A stretch of DNA of 64,000 nt, from the NCBI RefSeq assembly GCF_000002985.6, contig NC_003284.9, forward strand, positions 8,060,001 through 8,124,000, given 5' to 3'. The translations under genes and the position numbers were made by a program. The stretch's first letter is position 1; each line of letters begins with the position of its first letter. This document shows positions 36,301-49,124 of the stretch, in pieces. The notes under the pieces were generated by a model. That model was not told the origin of the DNA, did not search any database, and saw nothing but the letters and a program-made list of their open reading frames with translations. The stretch is from Caenorhabditis elegans (lineage: Eukaryota > Nematoda > Chromadorea > Rhabditida > Rhabditidae).

Positions 36301-37185
36301 TATGCGTACAAGTCGCATGTCTCTTCTCCAATATTCAATTTTCCTTGATTGAAAGAGGTGGTCTTTGCCTTTGGATTGTCTTTCTCTCGCTTCATAATTT
36401 TCGTGGATGGATTGTCGGTAGTGTCGTACACTGCAACAACATGATATTAAAAAAAAACTGTCTAGTTTTGTATGGGAAAACGCAAAAAGAATGAACACTG
36501 TGTTTGTTTTGTGTTTGTTTTCTTTTTGTTTTTGAAGAAACGTTGGAAGCAGACAAAAAAAAGAACCAATACAGTTATAAACACCATTTTGATCAGCAGA
36601 TTTATAACTTTTCATTTTATTTCGCTTATCGTGATCCTAATTTAGAAACAATAAAACTCACCTCTGTTTCGCGTAGTCGTGTCAAGGAGTGGTTCCCTTT
36701 CGCTTGTCTGAAAAATTATATTTTAAAACTATCAAAACATTAGCTAAAAATAGGCCTGTTAAATGGGTCGAGATGGGTCGACCCGCAACCCAATTTTGGG
36801 TCGGGCTCGCGTCCCCGACCCACTATTTGGGTCGGTGTCGCGTCCCCGTTTGGGTCGGTATTGAAAATAGGGTATGTTTTTTTTTAATTGATGAAAATAC
36901 GATAATTTTATAATTTTCAGCTCTTAGACGTGTTTTTTGACAAAAAATAATTTTTCAAGTTTTTGATAATTTTCTGTTAAATTTTGAAGAAATGGGTCGG
37001 GAACATGACCCCGACCCAAAAGTGGGCCGGGGATGCGACCCCGACCCCGACCCGGCCGACCCAACAAAAAATGGGGCGACCCACTCCACAGGCCTAGCTA
37101 AAAATAACAAAAATATGAAAATTAAACGTTTTAACTTCTTCAAAATTTAGTTTCTTCTAATTTCCTTCAAAAGTCAACTCACCAT
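30375..37185 (-). CDS. catp-5: P5B-type ATPase CATP-5 (ATP13A2/3-like polyamine transporter), 1202 aa
   Basis: Seventeen coding exons, transcript order: 37183-37185 (ATG only), 36662-36707, 36279-36430, 35627-35830, 35283-35575, 35045-35234, 34749-35003, 34018-34368, 33570-33967, 33038-33176, 32886-32990, 32354-32833, 32025-32306, 31821-31982, 31559-31771, 31334-31512, 30375-30531 (3609 nt). Hallmarks: TGES near 331-334; the P5B signature VPPALPA near 458-464; phosphorylation motif DKTGTLT with D502; [16 protein letters not shown] near 881-896; hydrophobic hairpin [14 protein letters not shown] plus the usual C-terminal membrane bundle. The N-terminus has an acidic dileucine-type motif (EREPLLD). 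All catalytic motifs are intact. C. elegans CATP-5 is reported as a polyamine transporter of the gut. Intron 35235-35282 (48 bp) must be removed to restore [14 protein letters not shown]; reading through meets a stop. Recalled as K07E3.7. Confidence 0.95.
34446..34468. repeat. Perfect short palindrome in a catp-5 intron
   Basis: CCATAACCAT (34446-34455), GCA, ATGGTTATGG (34459-34468) is a perfect 10-bp inverted repeat in the intron between exons 7 and 8. About 60 bp later the intron also carries TTTGCTGTAGGACCCCCTAG, the same motif found in the palindrome at 1617-2401. Confidence 0.7.
36751..37096. mobile_element. hAT-like MITE with 8-bp target duplication
   Basis: The element begins TAGGCCTGT (36751) and ends ACAGGCCTA (37096). 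Its terminal inverted repeats match at 17 of 20 positions, continuing to TGGGTCG. The perfect direct repeat GCTAAAAA lies on both sides (36743-36750 and 37097-37104). An 8-bp duplication and such ends are the signature of hAT transposons. The 346-bp inside has no frame for a transposase and is dominated by repeated GGGTCGG / CCCCGACCC. It sits in catp-5 intron 1, between the ATG-only exon and exon 2. Confidence 0.85.
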
Positions 37186-38006
37186 TTTGCGTTCTGATTT
37201 TCAATTTAGATCCCCAATATTAAATAAACTTTGGAAGGCATGAGCAAACGCAATAGTATAACTGAGAGTTTCAGAGGGTTTAAAACGTCAGACATGCACA
37301 CAAAAGTGTAACAATGATGATAGTAATGTATCTGCGGCGCATTGATTAGCAGCTCAAATAGAAAAAGGCCAAACTGATAAGAGAGCCACTGGGTTGGTTA
37401 CTGGCTCTTTGTCCCCGTTGCTAGGTCACTTAATCGTATGCGCTCTTGTTTTGACATCATAATTAGTGGTTTGTTATTATCAAAACTGCTTACTTTTTTT
37501 CAAATCACCGATTAAATAATCAGAAAGAACCAACATTCGTAACGAATTGAAAAGTTTTAAGAGGACCCTCTAAAAAACGTCTCCTGACTTAAGAGAACAA
37601 AATAGTTAAGCGTATGCCAAACCACATAATCCAGTCATACTTCAAAAAACTATTCGAGAGTTCCAAAAATATAGGAAATTTTACTTTGCGGGCGATTTTG
37701 GCCAAAAATGGTCGCAAACAGAAACAATAATCACATCACAAAAAATAGTGTGGGTTTTTTATATATTCAGTTTCTATAGGAATTTTTGTAACAATTTTCA
37801 AGTTTATAATTGTTTTAAGACAAATTAACATTTTTTCATGATATTCAAAGTAGTATGTTAGCACTATTCCTTTCCGTTTCTCATTTTTTAAATTTTAAAG
37901 TTCAAAGGCATAAGGTATGTACGTTAGAAAAACAAATTGCACATTGAGTTTCAATATTCTTAAATATCGAAAATGTGTTTTTCGAGAATAAAGAAACTGT
38001 CTGTAA

Positions 38007-38080
38007 AACTAAAAAAACTCATAGCGTCAAAAAAAACTCATAACTAAAAAAAACTCATAGCAAAAAACTCATAGCGTCTA
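38007..38080 (+). repeat. Short tandem array of AAAAACTCATAGCGTC units
   Basis: Four units of 15-18 bp, each an A-run plus CTCATA, three of them followed by GC or GCGTC. The first and last units are the longest matches. Confidence 0.75.
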
Positions 38081-41000
38081 AATGTGATTTTTCACGATTA
38101 AATGTGGAAACATAAAATCCATTATTACCATTAAAACCATGAAATTAGCTATTTGCCCGCGGGCTCGAAATTTCATTTCATTTCCGTATTTCAAAAATTA
38201 TTAGCATTCAAGTCTTTTTATGACCATGGTTTGGTTATTTCACGTATGAAAAAAATCGAGAATCAGAAAAAAACCGATACATTATTTCTGGAAAAATTAA
38301 TTTCCATAGCTTTGACAATAGCTTACATTGTAATTCGGTAATTTATATTTCTAAGTGTCATACAAATGAGTTTTCGTGTATGGGGAACATTGATTCCAAG
38401 CATATCATGAATCCAATATTTTTGTTCAATAGTTCGTCTACAGTGACCGTACTTTTACAGTATGCGCAAGTATACCTTAATATTTCAATATTCCCATTAA
38501 GCTGCATGGGTGTGCTCATAGCAATTCTAAAACAATGTCAGTGCATTTATCTTGAGGTACTAAAAATTAATCAACAAGCAACGAGCCTCGGAACATGTAT
38601 CAATCATTTTTTCAACTGATCACATTAAATGTATTAATTTGACATCAGTTGGACTTTTCATACAAATTACAATAGTTTCTCTCAACACAGACCAATTCCA
38701 AGTGCTTACGTTCATCAAGAGCAATAAAATAGCAAAACGGCATTTTTAGAGTGTTTTGAAGAAGGAGATAACACAGATTCTTACCTCTAAAGTTTGGTCT
38801 TTTCAAGGCGCAAAAAATTGTTTGCATTCACCAATGTTGGTCTCAGAAGTTTGCGATTTTAATCTATAAAGTTGTTTTAAAAACAAATAACAAAACATGA
38901 AACAATACTGATTTAGCGTGATAGGAAGAATGGACAGTCGATTCTAATAAAAAGATAGAACCATATATCTATAAAAGTGGAAAAAACTGATAATTTATTA
39001 GAAAACATTCTACTTAATTGAGAGCCTCAGTATTTCTAATTCATAAATCAGTGACCGTGGGTGTGAACATAAAAGTCAAGTGGTAGGCGAGGCATCTTAA
39101 ATTACGTTATTCCGGTCAGGTTATCAACGATTAAATTTTGTTATCAAATAAAATCAAAATGTCAGAAGCTCTAATTCGATGGATAGTTGTGGTGTGAACA
39201 CTAGATAATTTTTTTTTAATCAGGCAGGTTTTGTTATACTAGCCTATTGATAAAATAAACTGATGTTCAGTTAAACAACAAGCTCAATCACCTAGTTTTA
39301 AAGTAATATTGTACTGTTGAGGACACAGGAAAAGGCAGAAAAAGTTCAATTTTGTGGTATGTAATTGTATCAAGTATTTTTCTCTCTGTTAGTCTAGTTT
39401 TAAAATAGTTTCATACACGGAAATCGGCAAACTCTTTACATTGATGTAGATGAATGAGAGGGCAACAGTGAGTACGAAAAATATTTGGAATGGAATTAAA
39501 ATATTTTGTTTGAAACGCTACCAAACCTATGGAAGGCAGAATCGGCAAATAAGCGAAATGCACTCTCGCCGACAAAATTATCAAAAAAGAAGAAGAAACG
39601 TGAAGGTGCAGATAACAAAATGACTGCTAGATTCACACTAAAATTTCATTTTGTTGCAAACTGCTCGGCACCAGTTACTAAAAAATACATAAAAGGAATG
39701 AAAATTATATTCCAAAAGTGTAGAATACTTGATAAAACTCCACCGAAACTTCAAATTTGTTGGGAAATCTCTTGAAACTTATAAACACATTGTTAAAGAT
39801 TGTCTAAATACACTTATCATAGTATAAAATAACCGAACACCCTAATTAAACTCTCCAAAAAATTATATAATATATGTTTTTTCAGTCAACGTTTTGGTAA
39901 ATTGCCAAATTATAAAAGTGAACTTAAGAGAACTTTTGAGAAGTTTGGTTAAATAAATTAGATTATGCCGGTTTTAATTGATTATTACCTATACATTTTG
40001 ACCAACTAGGACATTAGACTTTATTACATTAGCTAATGCCAAAATTAAAATTCGTCTATGTAGTATTTCATGATTTGTGACTAGACAAAAACTATTTGGT
40101 AAGCGACCGGCGCTCACATGTGAATAGATTGTCGGGTCAATTGACAAAAAATGCAAAGTTTCTGAACAAAACCGGCGACAAAATGTGGCAAATTCGATAT
40201 GATGATACAACGAAAAAAGGATGTTCAAAACATTTATGTGTTGTCAAACATATATCACTTTTTCTCTTCAAAACTCTGGTTCATCTTCAGTACAATATTA
40301 ACAAGAGAAACATGTGAGTTTGTTGATGAGATGACGATAATATCTAAGAAATGCTGTTCAATACACAAAATGAAACGTGATAACTAATCTTTAATTATCA
40401 CTTCTCATGATTGATAATCTAAATTTGAAAATATTAAACTTCATACAGTCGGCGGATTGAATTATGCGCATTCTGTCTGCTTCCTCCTGTTGTTGTCACA
40501 GACAATAGTCTTCAAGTGAAAAGCAAATAAAAAACAGCAATGATAACAGCCAAGTGTTTTTCATTTCACTTTTAAAAAACGCGCATAAAACGTTGCAGAT
40601 CAATGAGGTAAAGGAAGTAACACAAAACTCTTGTCGAACCTCAAGAATCAGGTGAAAATTACAACAAAACCAGTTGCCTTATCTGATGAGACGAACTATT
40701 TAGCTTATGTTCGAAAAAATAAAACGATGAAGGCCGACATCAATCAAAGTTGGTTTCCGATGATTATATATGTATGCTGAGATCCTTTTTTTTCACTTCC
40801 TTGATTATTTTATATAATGAAACAATTCCGAAATCTTTTATTGAAATTCGTTAGAATTAGGGTTGAGGAAGTAAAATGTGAAAAGACCGGTTTTAAACAA
40901 AAATTGGGTTTTTCTCTTAGCAAATCATTTTTGAAAATTGAGACATTGTTGTTTATATTTGCAAGTCATTAATATATTTTTAGACCATAAAATCATTCAG

Positions 41001-41917
41001 AAAAATGTGTACACCAGAAAATCAGTGTGTTTAAAAAAATCCATCAGAAATCAGGAGGAACGCAGGTACGAGCGGACATATTTTTCGAAAGTTAAAATTA
41101 CCTTCTCAGTAGGTCGCTGGAAACCTGCTACAAAATCGTAAAAATCGCTTCACAAATGTCTGAGCCTTGTACTGAAAAATGATGGACACCAAAACAAGAT
41201 ATACTAAAAATAACAAACAACGAGAATCGAGAGCAGCGCAAATGGATATGAACACATGTTAACTGTGCCTGTTAGTTCCATGATTGTCCAAAATAAAAAC
41301 TAAAGCGCAAACCAAGCTTACTGCCCAGAAGCATTAATGAGAAACTACTAGGGTAATATGAAAACATAGTGTTATAGTGGTTGTATTTTTATATTTAAAA
41401 AAATATGTGGTTTTTGAAATAGCCGGGGAAGAATACAACGGTGTCAACATCCTTTCGAATTACTGCGAATCATTCAGACAACGTTGCTCTTTTAGCCCGA
41501 AATACCATATGTGTCTACCAAAATTTCGCAATAGCACTTTGGATTGATGTATTCAACAGAACTCGCTGTGTTTCAGAATAACGCTCCTCTTGTTAGTCAT
41601 ATGCTTCTATCAAATACATGTAAGCTAGAAGGTTTCACCAAAAACATGAGATATGGAAAATATTATGGAATCAATTAATTCCCCCAGTTCTCGCCTTGTT
41701 ACTGTATATCACTTAGACATTCTAGTAATGCCAGAAAACAGTATTGTTAACGAAACTTAATTGTATACTGAGATATATGACGGATAGATACTGCCGGATC
41801 ACGTTAGGGTTTTAAAAAAATCTGACAAAGCCTGAAACGCAAGTTAGGCAGCTATTGGTACATTACAAAATTACAACACATTGAGGACAATACGGGTTCA
41901 TACTTTTAAATGAAAGA

Positions 41918-42255
41918 TTAAAGGAAGACTAACGGTTCGGAGGATTTTCCAAAAATGTTTTATGGGGCTCCAAAATTTCGAAAAATTTACACGTATTTTA
42001 GCTAAAATCTCAGATTTTGGCCGCTTTCCCGTGCCGTATCTGCCCAAAGTTGATTTTTTTTGGAATTGTCATTTTTATTGCATATTTTGGTAGTTTATCT
42101 TATTTAATTTCATTGATTAAGGTACATTTAAAACCGGTAGGTAACCAATTTTGATATATTTTGGTATGTTTGACTGCGACACAGAAAATTCGTTCATTTG
42201 AGCTCATTTTGAATCTATACGTTCAGAGTAGTCCGAGCCGTTAGTCCTCCTTTAA
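41918..42255. mobile_element. TTAA-bounded MITE, 338 bp
   Basis: The left end TTAAAGGAAGACTAACGG and the right end (inverse: TTAAAGGAGGACTAACGG) form 24-bp terminal inverted repeats with only two mismatches. Both ends border TTAA, the target site used by piggyBac-like and some other elements. The inside is non-coding AT-rich sequence with TTTTGGCCGCTTTCCCGTGC. No transposase frame; it is non-autonomous. Confidence 0.8.
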
Positions 42256-44307
42256 AACCATAATATCTTGAAAATCAAAAACTATAAAAGCAAGCTTAAA
42301 TAAGGCAGCTGACCGACATTTTTTCCACATCTTACTGGACGACTATTTGGCGTTTGGACACGGTTGCTCTTAGCGGTTATGTCATACGTTCCGCCCACCC
42401 CCCATATGTGTATCTTGATCACATTCATTGAGAGATACAGAATCATGAGAGACAATCCAGAGGCCAAGCTAGCATACATCTGAGAGAAACATTTTGAAGT
42501 AGACTGCTTTTTGATAATAAAAACTTATATTCACGTCAAATTAATGCTATACCGGGGTATTGATAATGCAATATGGAAAATCTTTAATTAGCTATGGAGC
42601 AAAGTGTGAGCTTTTGCGACATGTGCTTATTAGTTGAATATTTGACAAATCCAAGCAGGGGTTACAAAGTTAAATGAGAAAATGCCGTAAATACATAGGT
42701 ATTTGATATACATACACACAGTGAGTGATACGTGAAGTTATTTGATTTCATTATGTTTTAAAGAAAGGAAGATTATGCGCATCGGGGCTATGCGGCATGC
42801 ATTCAGACAGTCTGGAAGATACAAAAATTTTACTGTAAATAAAAATGACTGTATTTCCAAAATGACTGTATTTCCCTCAAAACACTCTAAAACGCAAGTT
42901 CAACAAACGCATATGTTTGACAACTATCAAAAGTTCGCAACTTTGGCAATTGCCAGTTCTCGTAAATTTTCGCTTTGGCAACTTCGGTGATTTTGGGTAG
43001 TTAAAAATTACAGTGCTTAGAAACTTCAAAAACAGCCGGTTTTGAAAGTTTTTGGCTTCTGTACAACACTGATGCGCACTACAAGGTGACATGAACAGGG
43101 ACTCTCAATGAGGAAACAGTCATTAAAAATTTTAATAACGACCACTCTAAAATTACTTATATTTTACAATACTATGGTACCATGAGAGTTTGAAATCAAG
43201 GTTCCGAGTGAAGCGCACGAGTAGATACTTACAAGAGCAATTGGCTATTGTGAGTTGTACGGTATTTATGTTGAGGAATCACAGTGAAATTAGAGAAAGT
43301 TAAATAATGAAAGTGCATTTTAAAAAAGTCACGAAACAATTAACATTCACATATTAATAAGTGACGAGTACAAAAAGAGCGATGGTTCAAAATTCATCAC
43401 AGAATCGGATTCTATTTGAAGCGGAAACAAATTTGAACACATGTTACTTGTGTCCGGTCGTGCTCTGTTTTTGAAAATCGTACAAGTTATAAGCTATAGA
43501 AAGAGAAAAAACCAACGGCTGTGGATGTTTTTATGAGATTGTACTTGATCCAATTTTATGAAAAACACTGCTATGAGTTTTTGGAAATATCACAAAGATG
43601 GCGTTATTATAATTACATTAAACAAGATATTTACTAAAATGAAAAATGTGGTACTTTTTTAAAATCAGAGAATCAGATTTATAATATCTGAAGAAGGCCA
43701 AACAATTGTTCGATTACAAAACACCATGTAAACCTTAAATCAACCAATCAACCAACTCTAAATTTTTTCTTCTGAATTTTTTTCTTTACATCAAGATTTT
43801 TTTACATATTCAAAAATTGAAAAAAAAAAACAAATGAATATTTAAGTATGCAATTAAAATAGATACTGTAAACATAAATGAATATATATATATTTGTATA
43901 ACTTTTCATATTTTCCTAGTAATCCACCGCTATTACACATTTTTTTAAAATTTACTATACTCTATTCTAATCCATATTTGCATTCCAGGTGTTGCAAATA
44001 GCAACTGAAGACCGGGTAGCCCGTCGATACAACGTCTTGGTGAACAATTGTCGTTGTCGCGCAGGCCACGATAATATACCCTTCGCTGTTCAAATTGCCT
44101 TGCGTTGTTGTCTGCGTTTCTTCACTCTTACTACTCGCTCACTTACTTACTCGTCGTCGTATTTTTGCTGCTCCTGCTCTTTAATATAACAACTCTCTCT
44201 TTTTGAAATTTTCGTTTTTTATCGATTTTTATACTCACTTTATTCTTATTTTCATATTTCAAATTTTAATCAGCGTATTTTAACAAATTTTATTTAAATT
44301 TTTCAGA

Positions 44308-47300
44308 ATGTCAAAACGACATCTCGACGACGAAAATTTATCAACGTATGAAATAAAACGTTTGAGAGATGAACAATTAAACCAAATTCGACTAAATGGC
44401 CTCAATAAAGAAGGAAATCTTCTCAACGAATTAGAACGGATGTCTGCAAATGGTGAGTATCGAAAGTTCCAGTCAAAAAAACTATCAAAAATATTTCAGC
44501 CGTACGGGAATTTCTTGTTACAACCTGCCCTTCTCCGTCACTTATGCAAGCAAGGATACTTCAATTGAAGTCATCACAGAAAATCGACGGTGGTTATTTT
44601 CAAATTTTGCAAATTCACGGATACGTCAAGTTCAACGAGCCATCAATGGTCAAGAGCATATTGAAAGAAAGTATATCACACAATGGTTCTTCATTTTTAA
44701 ACCGAGTCGCCAAATATATAGCGCAATTCTGTTTTAATCAGTCTGATTATAACACAATTTATCAATGGCGAGGTAAGTTCTAAAAAATGAAGGCTGAAAT
44801 TAATTACTGTGATTTTTCAGCTATGGTGGCGTCCAGAACAGAATATGATTGGCAACGTGCTTTCACCAGTTCAGTGCTTTCATCACCAGAACGAGAACTT
44901 CCATTGCTTGCTTCTCTTATTTTGCTCCTTCCGGACCCGTCACCAAAAAACGCCGTAAGTAAAGTTTTCTAAAATTATTATTCATTTGACAAAACAAGTT
45001 CATTCCGTAATAGGGTTTCTTCTGTAATAAAGACAATAGTTAGAACACATTTATTCATTAAAAAAAAAATCAAAAACTCATTTTCAGGCCAAAGTATTCT
45101 CAGCAATTGCCAAACAAGAAAAACTGCCAGAATGTTTTGAATGGCTTGCTAAACGCGCTTTTCAATTTGTGAGTGGATCCGCCTTTCACAAATCCGACGT
45201 CGAAAAAGTAACAAGGAAATACTTGACAAATTGTTTCGCTACCTGTATGAATTTGAGAATGAAGAATAAAAGCAAAACACAATTTGCTATTGAGTACTCA
45301 CAGAATATGTTCCTAGAAAGAACATCACAAATTGCAAATAAAGCTTTCGGAATCATCCGTTCAACGTGAGTTGATTATATATGGTCCAATAAAATACTTT
45401 CATGTCAATGCGAATGATTTTTTGTTCAAAAGTTCAATTTTTTTGCTTACTATGTAGAGATTTTATTCGTACACTTTAAATGAAAATCAAACAACTCTTA
45501 AAATTTTATTATTCAATAGTTAGAACATTTTCAGAATGTACAAATTGTTTATATATTGCTGTATATATTCTGAAAAAAACATTGACACAGCGCTTAAAAA
45601 GGAGATTTTGTAACTAAAAAAATAAGTCGTAACAAAAATACAAGAAATAAATTTGAATTGTTTTTCATAAAAACCACTACGAATTCAAAAATTTTACTAT
45701 AACACGTTTCAGAGACGAAAATTCTGCTCAAAACTTACTCCAAGATCCTTGTTTCCAAATTACCAAGCCTTCCGAGATGTTCATCGAATACTTCCTTCAA
45801 TACATCAAACTTGGAATGTTTTTCTTTGACGATGGAGATAAACTGATTGCTTGGAACTACTATTATGATGATCGCTGGTGTGGGTACGACCGTTCTGATT
45901 TATTCGGAGAAAAATTCCAGCTTTCTGAAAGTTTTCGATGGTTCGCTGACTTCAAATTTGCTGGCACGATTAATCAACATCCTCACTACGCGAATTTAAT
46001 TATTTGCTCGAAATTATATGAATGGATGAGCACTGACGAGAAAATGTACAGCAGGTTGATGAAGAAGTATGGAAACGAAGAGTTGATACAATTTTTCGCA
46101 ATTTCTCTATCATTCGCGGGATGTTTCAGAAGTATTATTGAACTTTACGACAAATATAAAAGCACAACAAAAAGTCGGCACGGATGGTTATGCCTACGGA
46201 TGTGTTACATGTACAGTTGTGCAAAAGTATGTTGAACACCCCAAAAGTCAAATTCCAAGTGTTTTTTAGGAAGGAATGGCAAACGAAGCATTGAATACCT
46301 GGGCTTCAATAATGGACACATCAGAAAGAGCTGATTTGTTACATACTATTACATTTCCTCAAAACAGTTTCCCGCTTCCTTACTTCGTACAAATGAAATA
46401 TGCGGGACAGTTTGCAACTCGACTATTACGAAACTGTCTATGGACTGCAGCTATTAAAGAAGGAACTGAAGGATGGAAAAAGTATGCGATGATCATTCTG
46501 CTCATCTGCGACACGTTGGAAGATTCATTTCTCAATCACAACATGATGAGAATTATGTTTCAAACTATAAAAATGAAAGATGTGAGTTCAAAATACATGA
46601 TTTTTGTCAAAATCTAGTAGCCCAGTCTTTCTGGAAAGAAAAAAAACAAGAATTATTTTACAATATGATTTTTCTTATTGATATTTTCAGATGCCTATTC
46701 TCTTTGAACCAACTCTTTCAAGCTGCCTCCGTCAGCAAAACTCATACTGGGACTGCCTCCAAATTGCAAAAAGTAGGGGATTCGAAATTCCAAAAGATCG
46801 ATTGTACGTTTTTTTTTAATTTGATTTGAATTTGAAAACCAATGGAAATAATTTTTCAGAAAAGAACGGTTGATCCCTGATGCAGAATCCGAAAGAAATG
46901 AAGGTTTTGCGATAGTTTATAAAAAGCTGAAGAAGCTAGATGCTATATTCTACCCCGTTGTGCTAGATCTTCCTGTAGCCGCTTTCAAAGATTTCAGAGA
47001 AGAAAATATGGAACTATTCAAAGATTTGCCCGTCGAGAGTCAAGAAAGAATATGTGAAATTAAGGAATACCATGAAAATGCAAGAAAGGCTGCTCGCGAC
47101 GAATATGAACGGCGGAAAAGAGAAGAAAAAGAAAGAGCAGATATGAAGAAGAAGCAAAAAGAAGACGAAGAAGAAGCTATGAAAAATCAAGAGCAAAGAT
47201 CACACTTCTTTATGATAGACGATTTTGAATCATCTCATTTTGGAAGATTCAATGGGAACGAGAAAGATTCCGATAATCAAGAATCAGAAAGTTCTGATAG

Positions 47301-47406
47301 TCCTTATAATCCATCTAGTTTCATGGCAGAGGACACTTTATCAATGCAGGATTCATCGTTTCCAACTGAAGTAGAAGATCCGGATACGTCAATGGATACT
47401 GAGTGA
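44308..47406 (+). CDS. Orphan helical protein with charged tail, 771 aa
   Basis: Exons 44308-44452, 44500-44772, 44821-44954, 45088-45365, 45713-46226, 46270-46581, 46691-46803, 46860-47406 (2316 nt, all phases consistent). The start directly follows TTTTTCAGA, so the mRNA is probably SL1 trans-spliced. No signal peptide or clear membrane segment. The first 600 residues read as a mostly helical repeat-type structure, with conserved-looking aromatic patches such as AWNYYYDDRWCGYDRSDLFG. Residues about 640-690 are a highly charged helix (YERRKREEKERADMKKKQKE), and the last 70 residues are acidic and Ser-rich. A helical scaffold with coiled coil and acidic tail suggests a nuclear or complex-forming protein, but that is inference; I do not recognise it. 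AATAAA at 47576-47581. Confidence 0.86.
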
Positions 47407-48291
47407 ATGTGTAATTTCTCGTTGTAGCTGTGATTATCCTTGTTGTTTTTAATGCAATTAATTCATGTTTGGTCAATGTCAAATTGAATAATAATTTATG
47501 AAATATAAATTCCTAATGAATGAATTAACATATTTATTGAAATTTGTTGTTTTTTTTTGTAAAAAAATACATGAAAATAAATATGTTCGTGAAAAGTTTT
47601 GCTTGTCGAACCACAAATTGACAATTGCGTTGTTCAGAAGTTCTGAGTATGGTGCATGAGATCATGATTCTTATAGGATCAATTCATAAATGTATACTAT
47701 GATTTTTGTATTGCTACAATTTCTGAAATTGTCCCGAATCACCGATAGCTGGAATTCAGAATTGCATTAAATGTACGTCATATAATTTATTTAGGTTTAG
47801 ACACGTAGGCATTTAGTTGAGAAATGTTTAAAATGTCTTAAACCTCAAAGGATTCAACGTTTTCTTCAACAAAAATAACTGTCCGGATACTTAAATACAA
47901 TGCGAAACTTGTTAATTTTGAATCAAGATTGGAAAATTGCACCTCATCTGACCTTCTATTATGGCTCATCAGAAGCTTTAATTGCCACTTTTGAAAGTAT
48001 CGTATTGATGCGACAAATTGATGTAGAAGTGTTTCATTTTCAGTTTTACCAAAGATGATCGTGACAAAAATTCTCAGTCATATTATCTCTAAAATGTTTT
48101 CCTCTTTTTTTAACAGCCGCACTGCCAAAACAATAAAGGCACACTCATTTCGTTGTATTATAGAAATTCTCAACTGTACGAATCGTGCTGAGGCACCAAG
48201 AAGCACCTTTTGTCCCCACCGTCAGTCTTTTCAAGAGTTGTGCGTCATTACGTTAGTTATTTTTTTAATTGTATCCACCCCAACAAGCACG
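47407..48291. other. Intergenic region
   Basis: 3' UTR of the orphan gene (AATAAA 47576-47581) followed by the promoter side of the four-pass membrane protein gene. The open frame starting at 48055 runs into that gene's first exon in the same frame, but I place the start at the ATG at 48292. Confidence 0.6.
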
Positions 48292-49124
48292 ATGGCGAAA
48301 TGTCACAGATCTTCCGTTGATAGTCGTATTGGTATGTTTCTGAATGCTTTATCGATATTTAATTGACAATTTAAGACGATTGTGAGTCCGAAATGAGAAA
48401 TGAACGTGTCCGGCCTTGCCAAATAATGGTGAATAATGAGGATCTGGAGTATTCCTCGAAACAAATTTTCAAAGTTGAAGTTCGTCCACTTTGCTGTTAT
48501 GCAGATTCTCATGTAGGATGAAAATTTTCTTCGAAAACTTAATTGTGTGATTTCAGCAATTGTTAGTTATCCTAGCAGCAGCAGCTCTTCTTTATTCTAT
48601 TGTAGCATTGGTACTTACTTGTATCTTTGCTCCTCATTGGTTCTTCATAATGACCTTGACATTTTCAGTTTGTTTTTTTAATTTAGTGATTTTTTTAAAA
48701 TTATTTTTTAGATAATTACTATGACTTGTATTTTGGTGGCGACATTCACTGGGAAAACCATTTTATTGATGATTTCCTTCGTTTTAACGGCAATTCTTGG
48801 AATTTTGACTTCAGCCGGTGCAATTTATTGTTTATTTTATGTTCTAGCAAGTGAGTATCTCTCTACTTCTGAATAACTTTTTAAAATTTAAGACATCCAT
48901 CTAAACTCCGGTTGGCAGTGGAGGTTCTATTTGTTCACTATGTTGATTGCCCAAACATTGATGATTTTCTGTATGTCCTATAGACCACAAACTCGTTTTG
49001 AAAATTTAGTTTTTCAGATGTCATTTCCCTCCTCTGCCTTATCGTTGAAATTATTGCCTTCAAACGTCGGGTTCGTAAAGATGAAAAGAGAAGGCAAGAA
49101 ATTCCCACGTGGAGGAGATATTGA
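48292..49124 (+). CDS. Four-pass membrane protein, 203 aa, unknown family
   Basis: Exons 48292-48331, 48376-48512, 48557-48667, 48712-48850, 48893-48970, 49018-49124 (612 nt). Residues 1-60 are soluble and contain CCYADSH just before the first membrane span. Spans: [20 protein letters not shown], then [20 protein letters not shown], a short [11 protein letters not shown] loop and [13 protein letters not shown], and last [14 protein letters not shown]. The tail [20 protein letters not shown] is strongly basic and should face the cytoplasm. The layout is tetraspan-like (claudin/MARVEL size), but I see no diagnostic motif. Exon 3 could instead end at 48610 in the same phase; I prefer 48667 because it leaves a standard 44-bp intron. 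All introns but one are 44-49 bp. AATAAA at 49226-49231. Confidence 0.8.

Larger units (their letters stand above)
37186..44307. other. Long intergenic region
   Basis: About 7.1 kb without a supported gene. It contains the catp-5 promoter side, a small tandem array at 38007-38080 and a TTAA-bounded MITE at 41918-42255. Two related short stretches (GAACACATGTTA near 41250 and 43436) may be chance. Open frames at 38380-38619, 39506-39775 and 42742-42990 lack splice context. A GC-rich block at 43990-44160 just upstream of the next gene is probably its promoter or an untranslated exon. Confidence 0.55.

Noticed and set aside
39506-39775. Plus-strand open frame of 89 codons with a Lys-rich stretch
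   Set aside because: It starts without an ATG or convincing acceptor, and no neighbouring exon joins in phase.
42282-42479. Minus-strand open frame with a hydrophobic start (MYASLASGLSLMILYLSMNV)
   Set aside because: It has no downstream exon in phase and lies directly next to the MITE; the hydrophobic run is not enough to support a gene.
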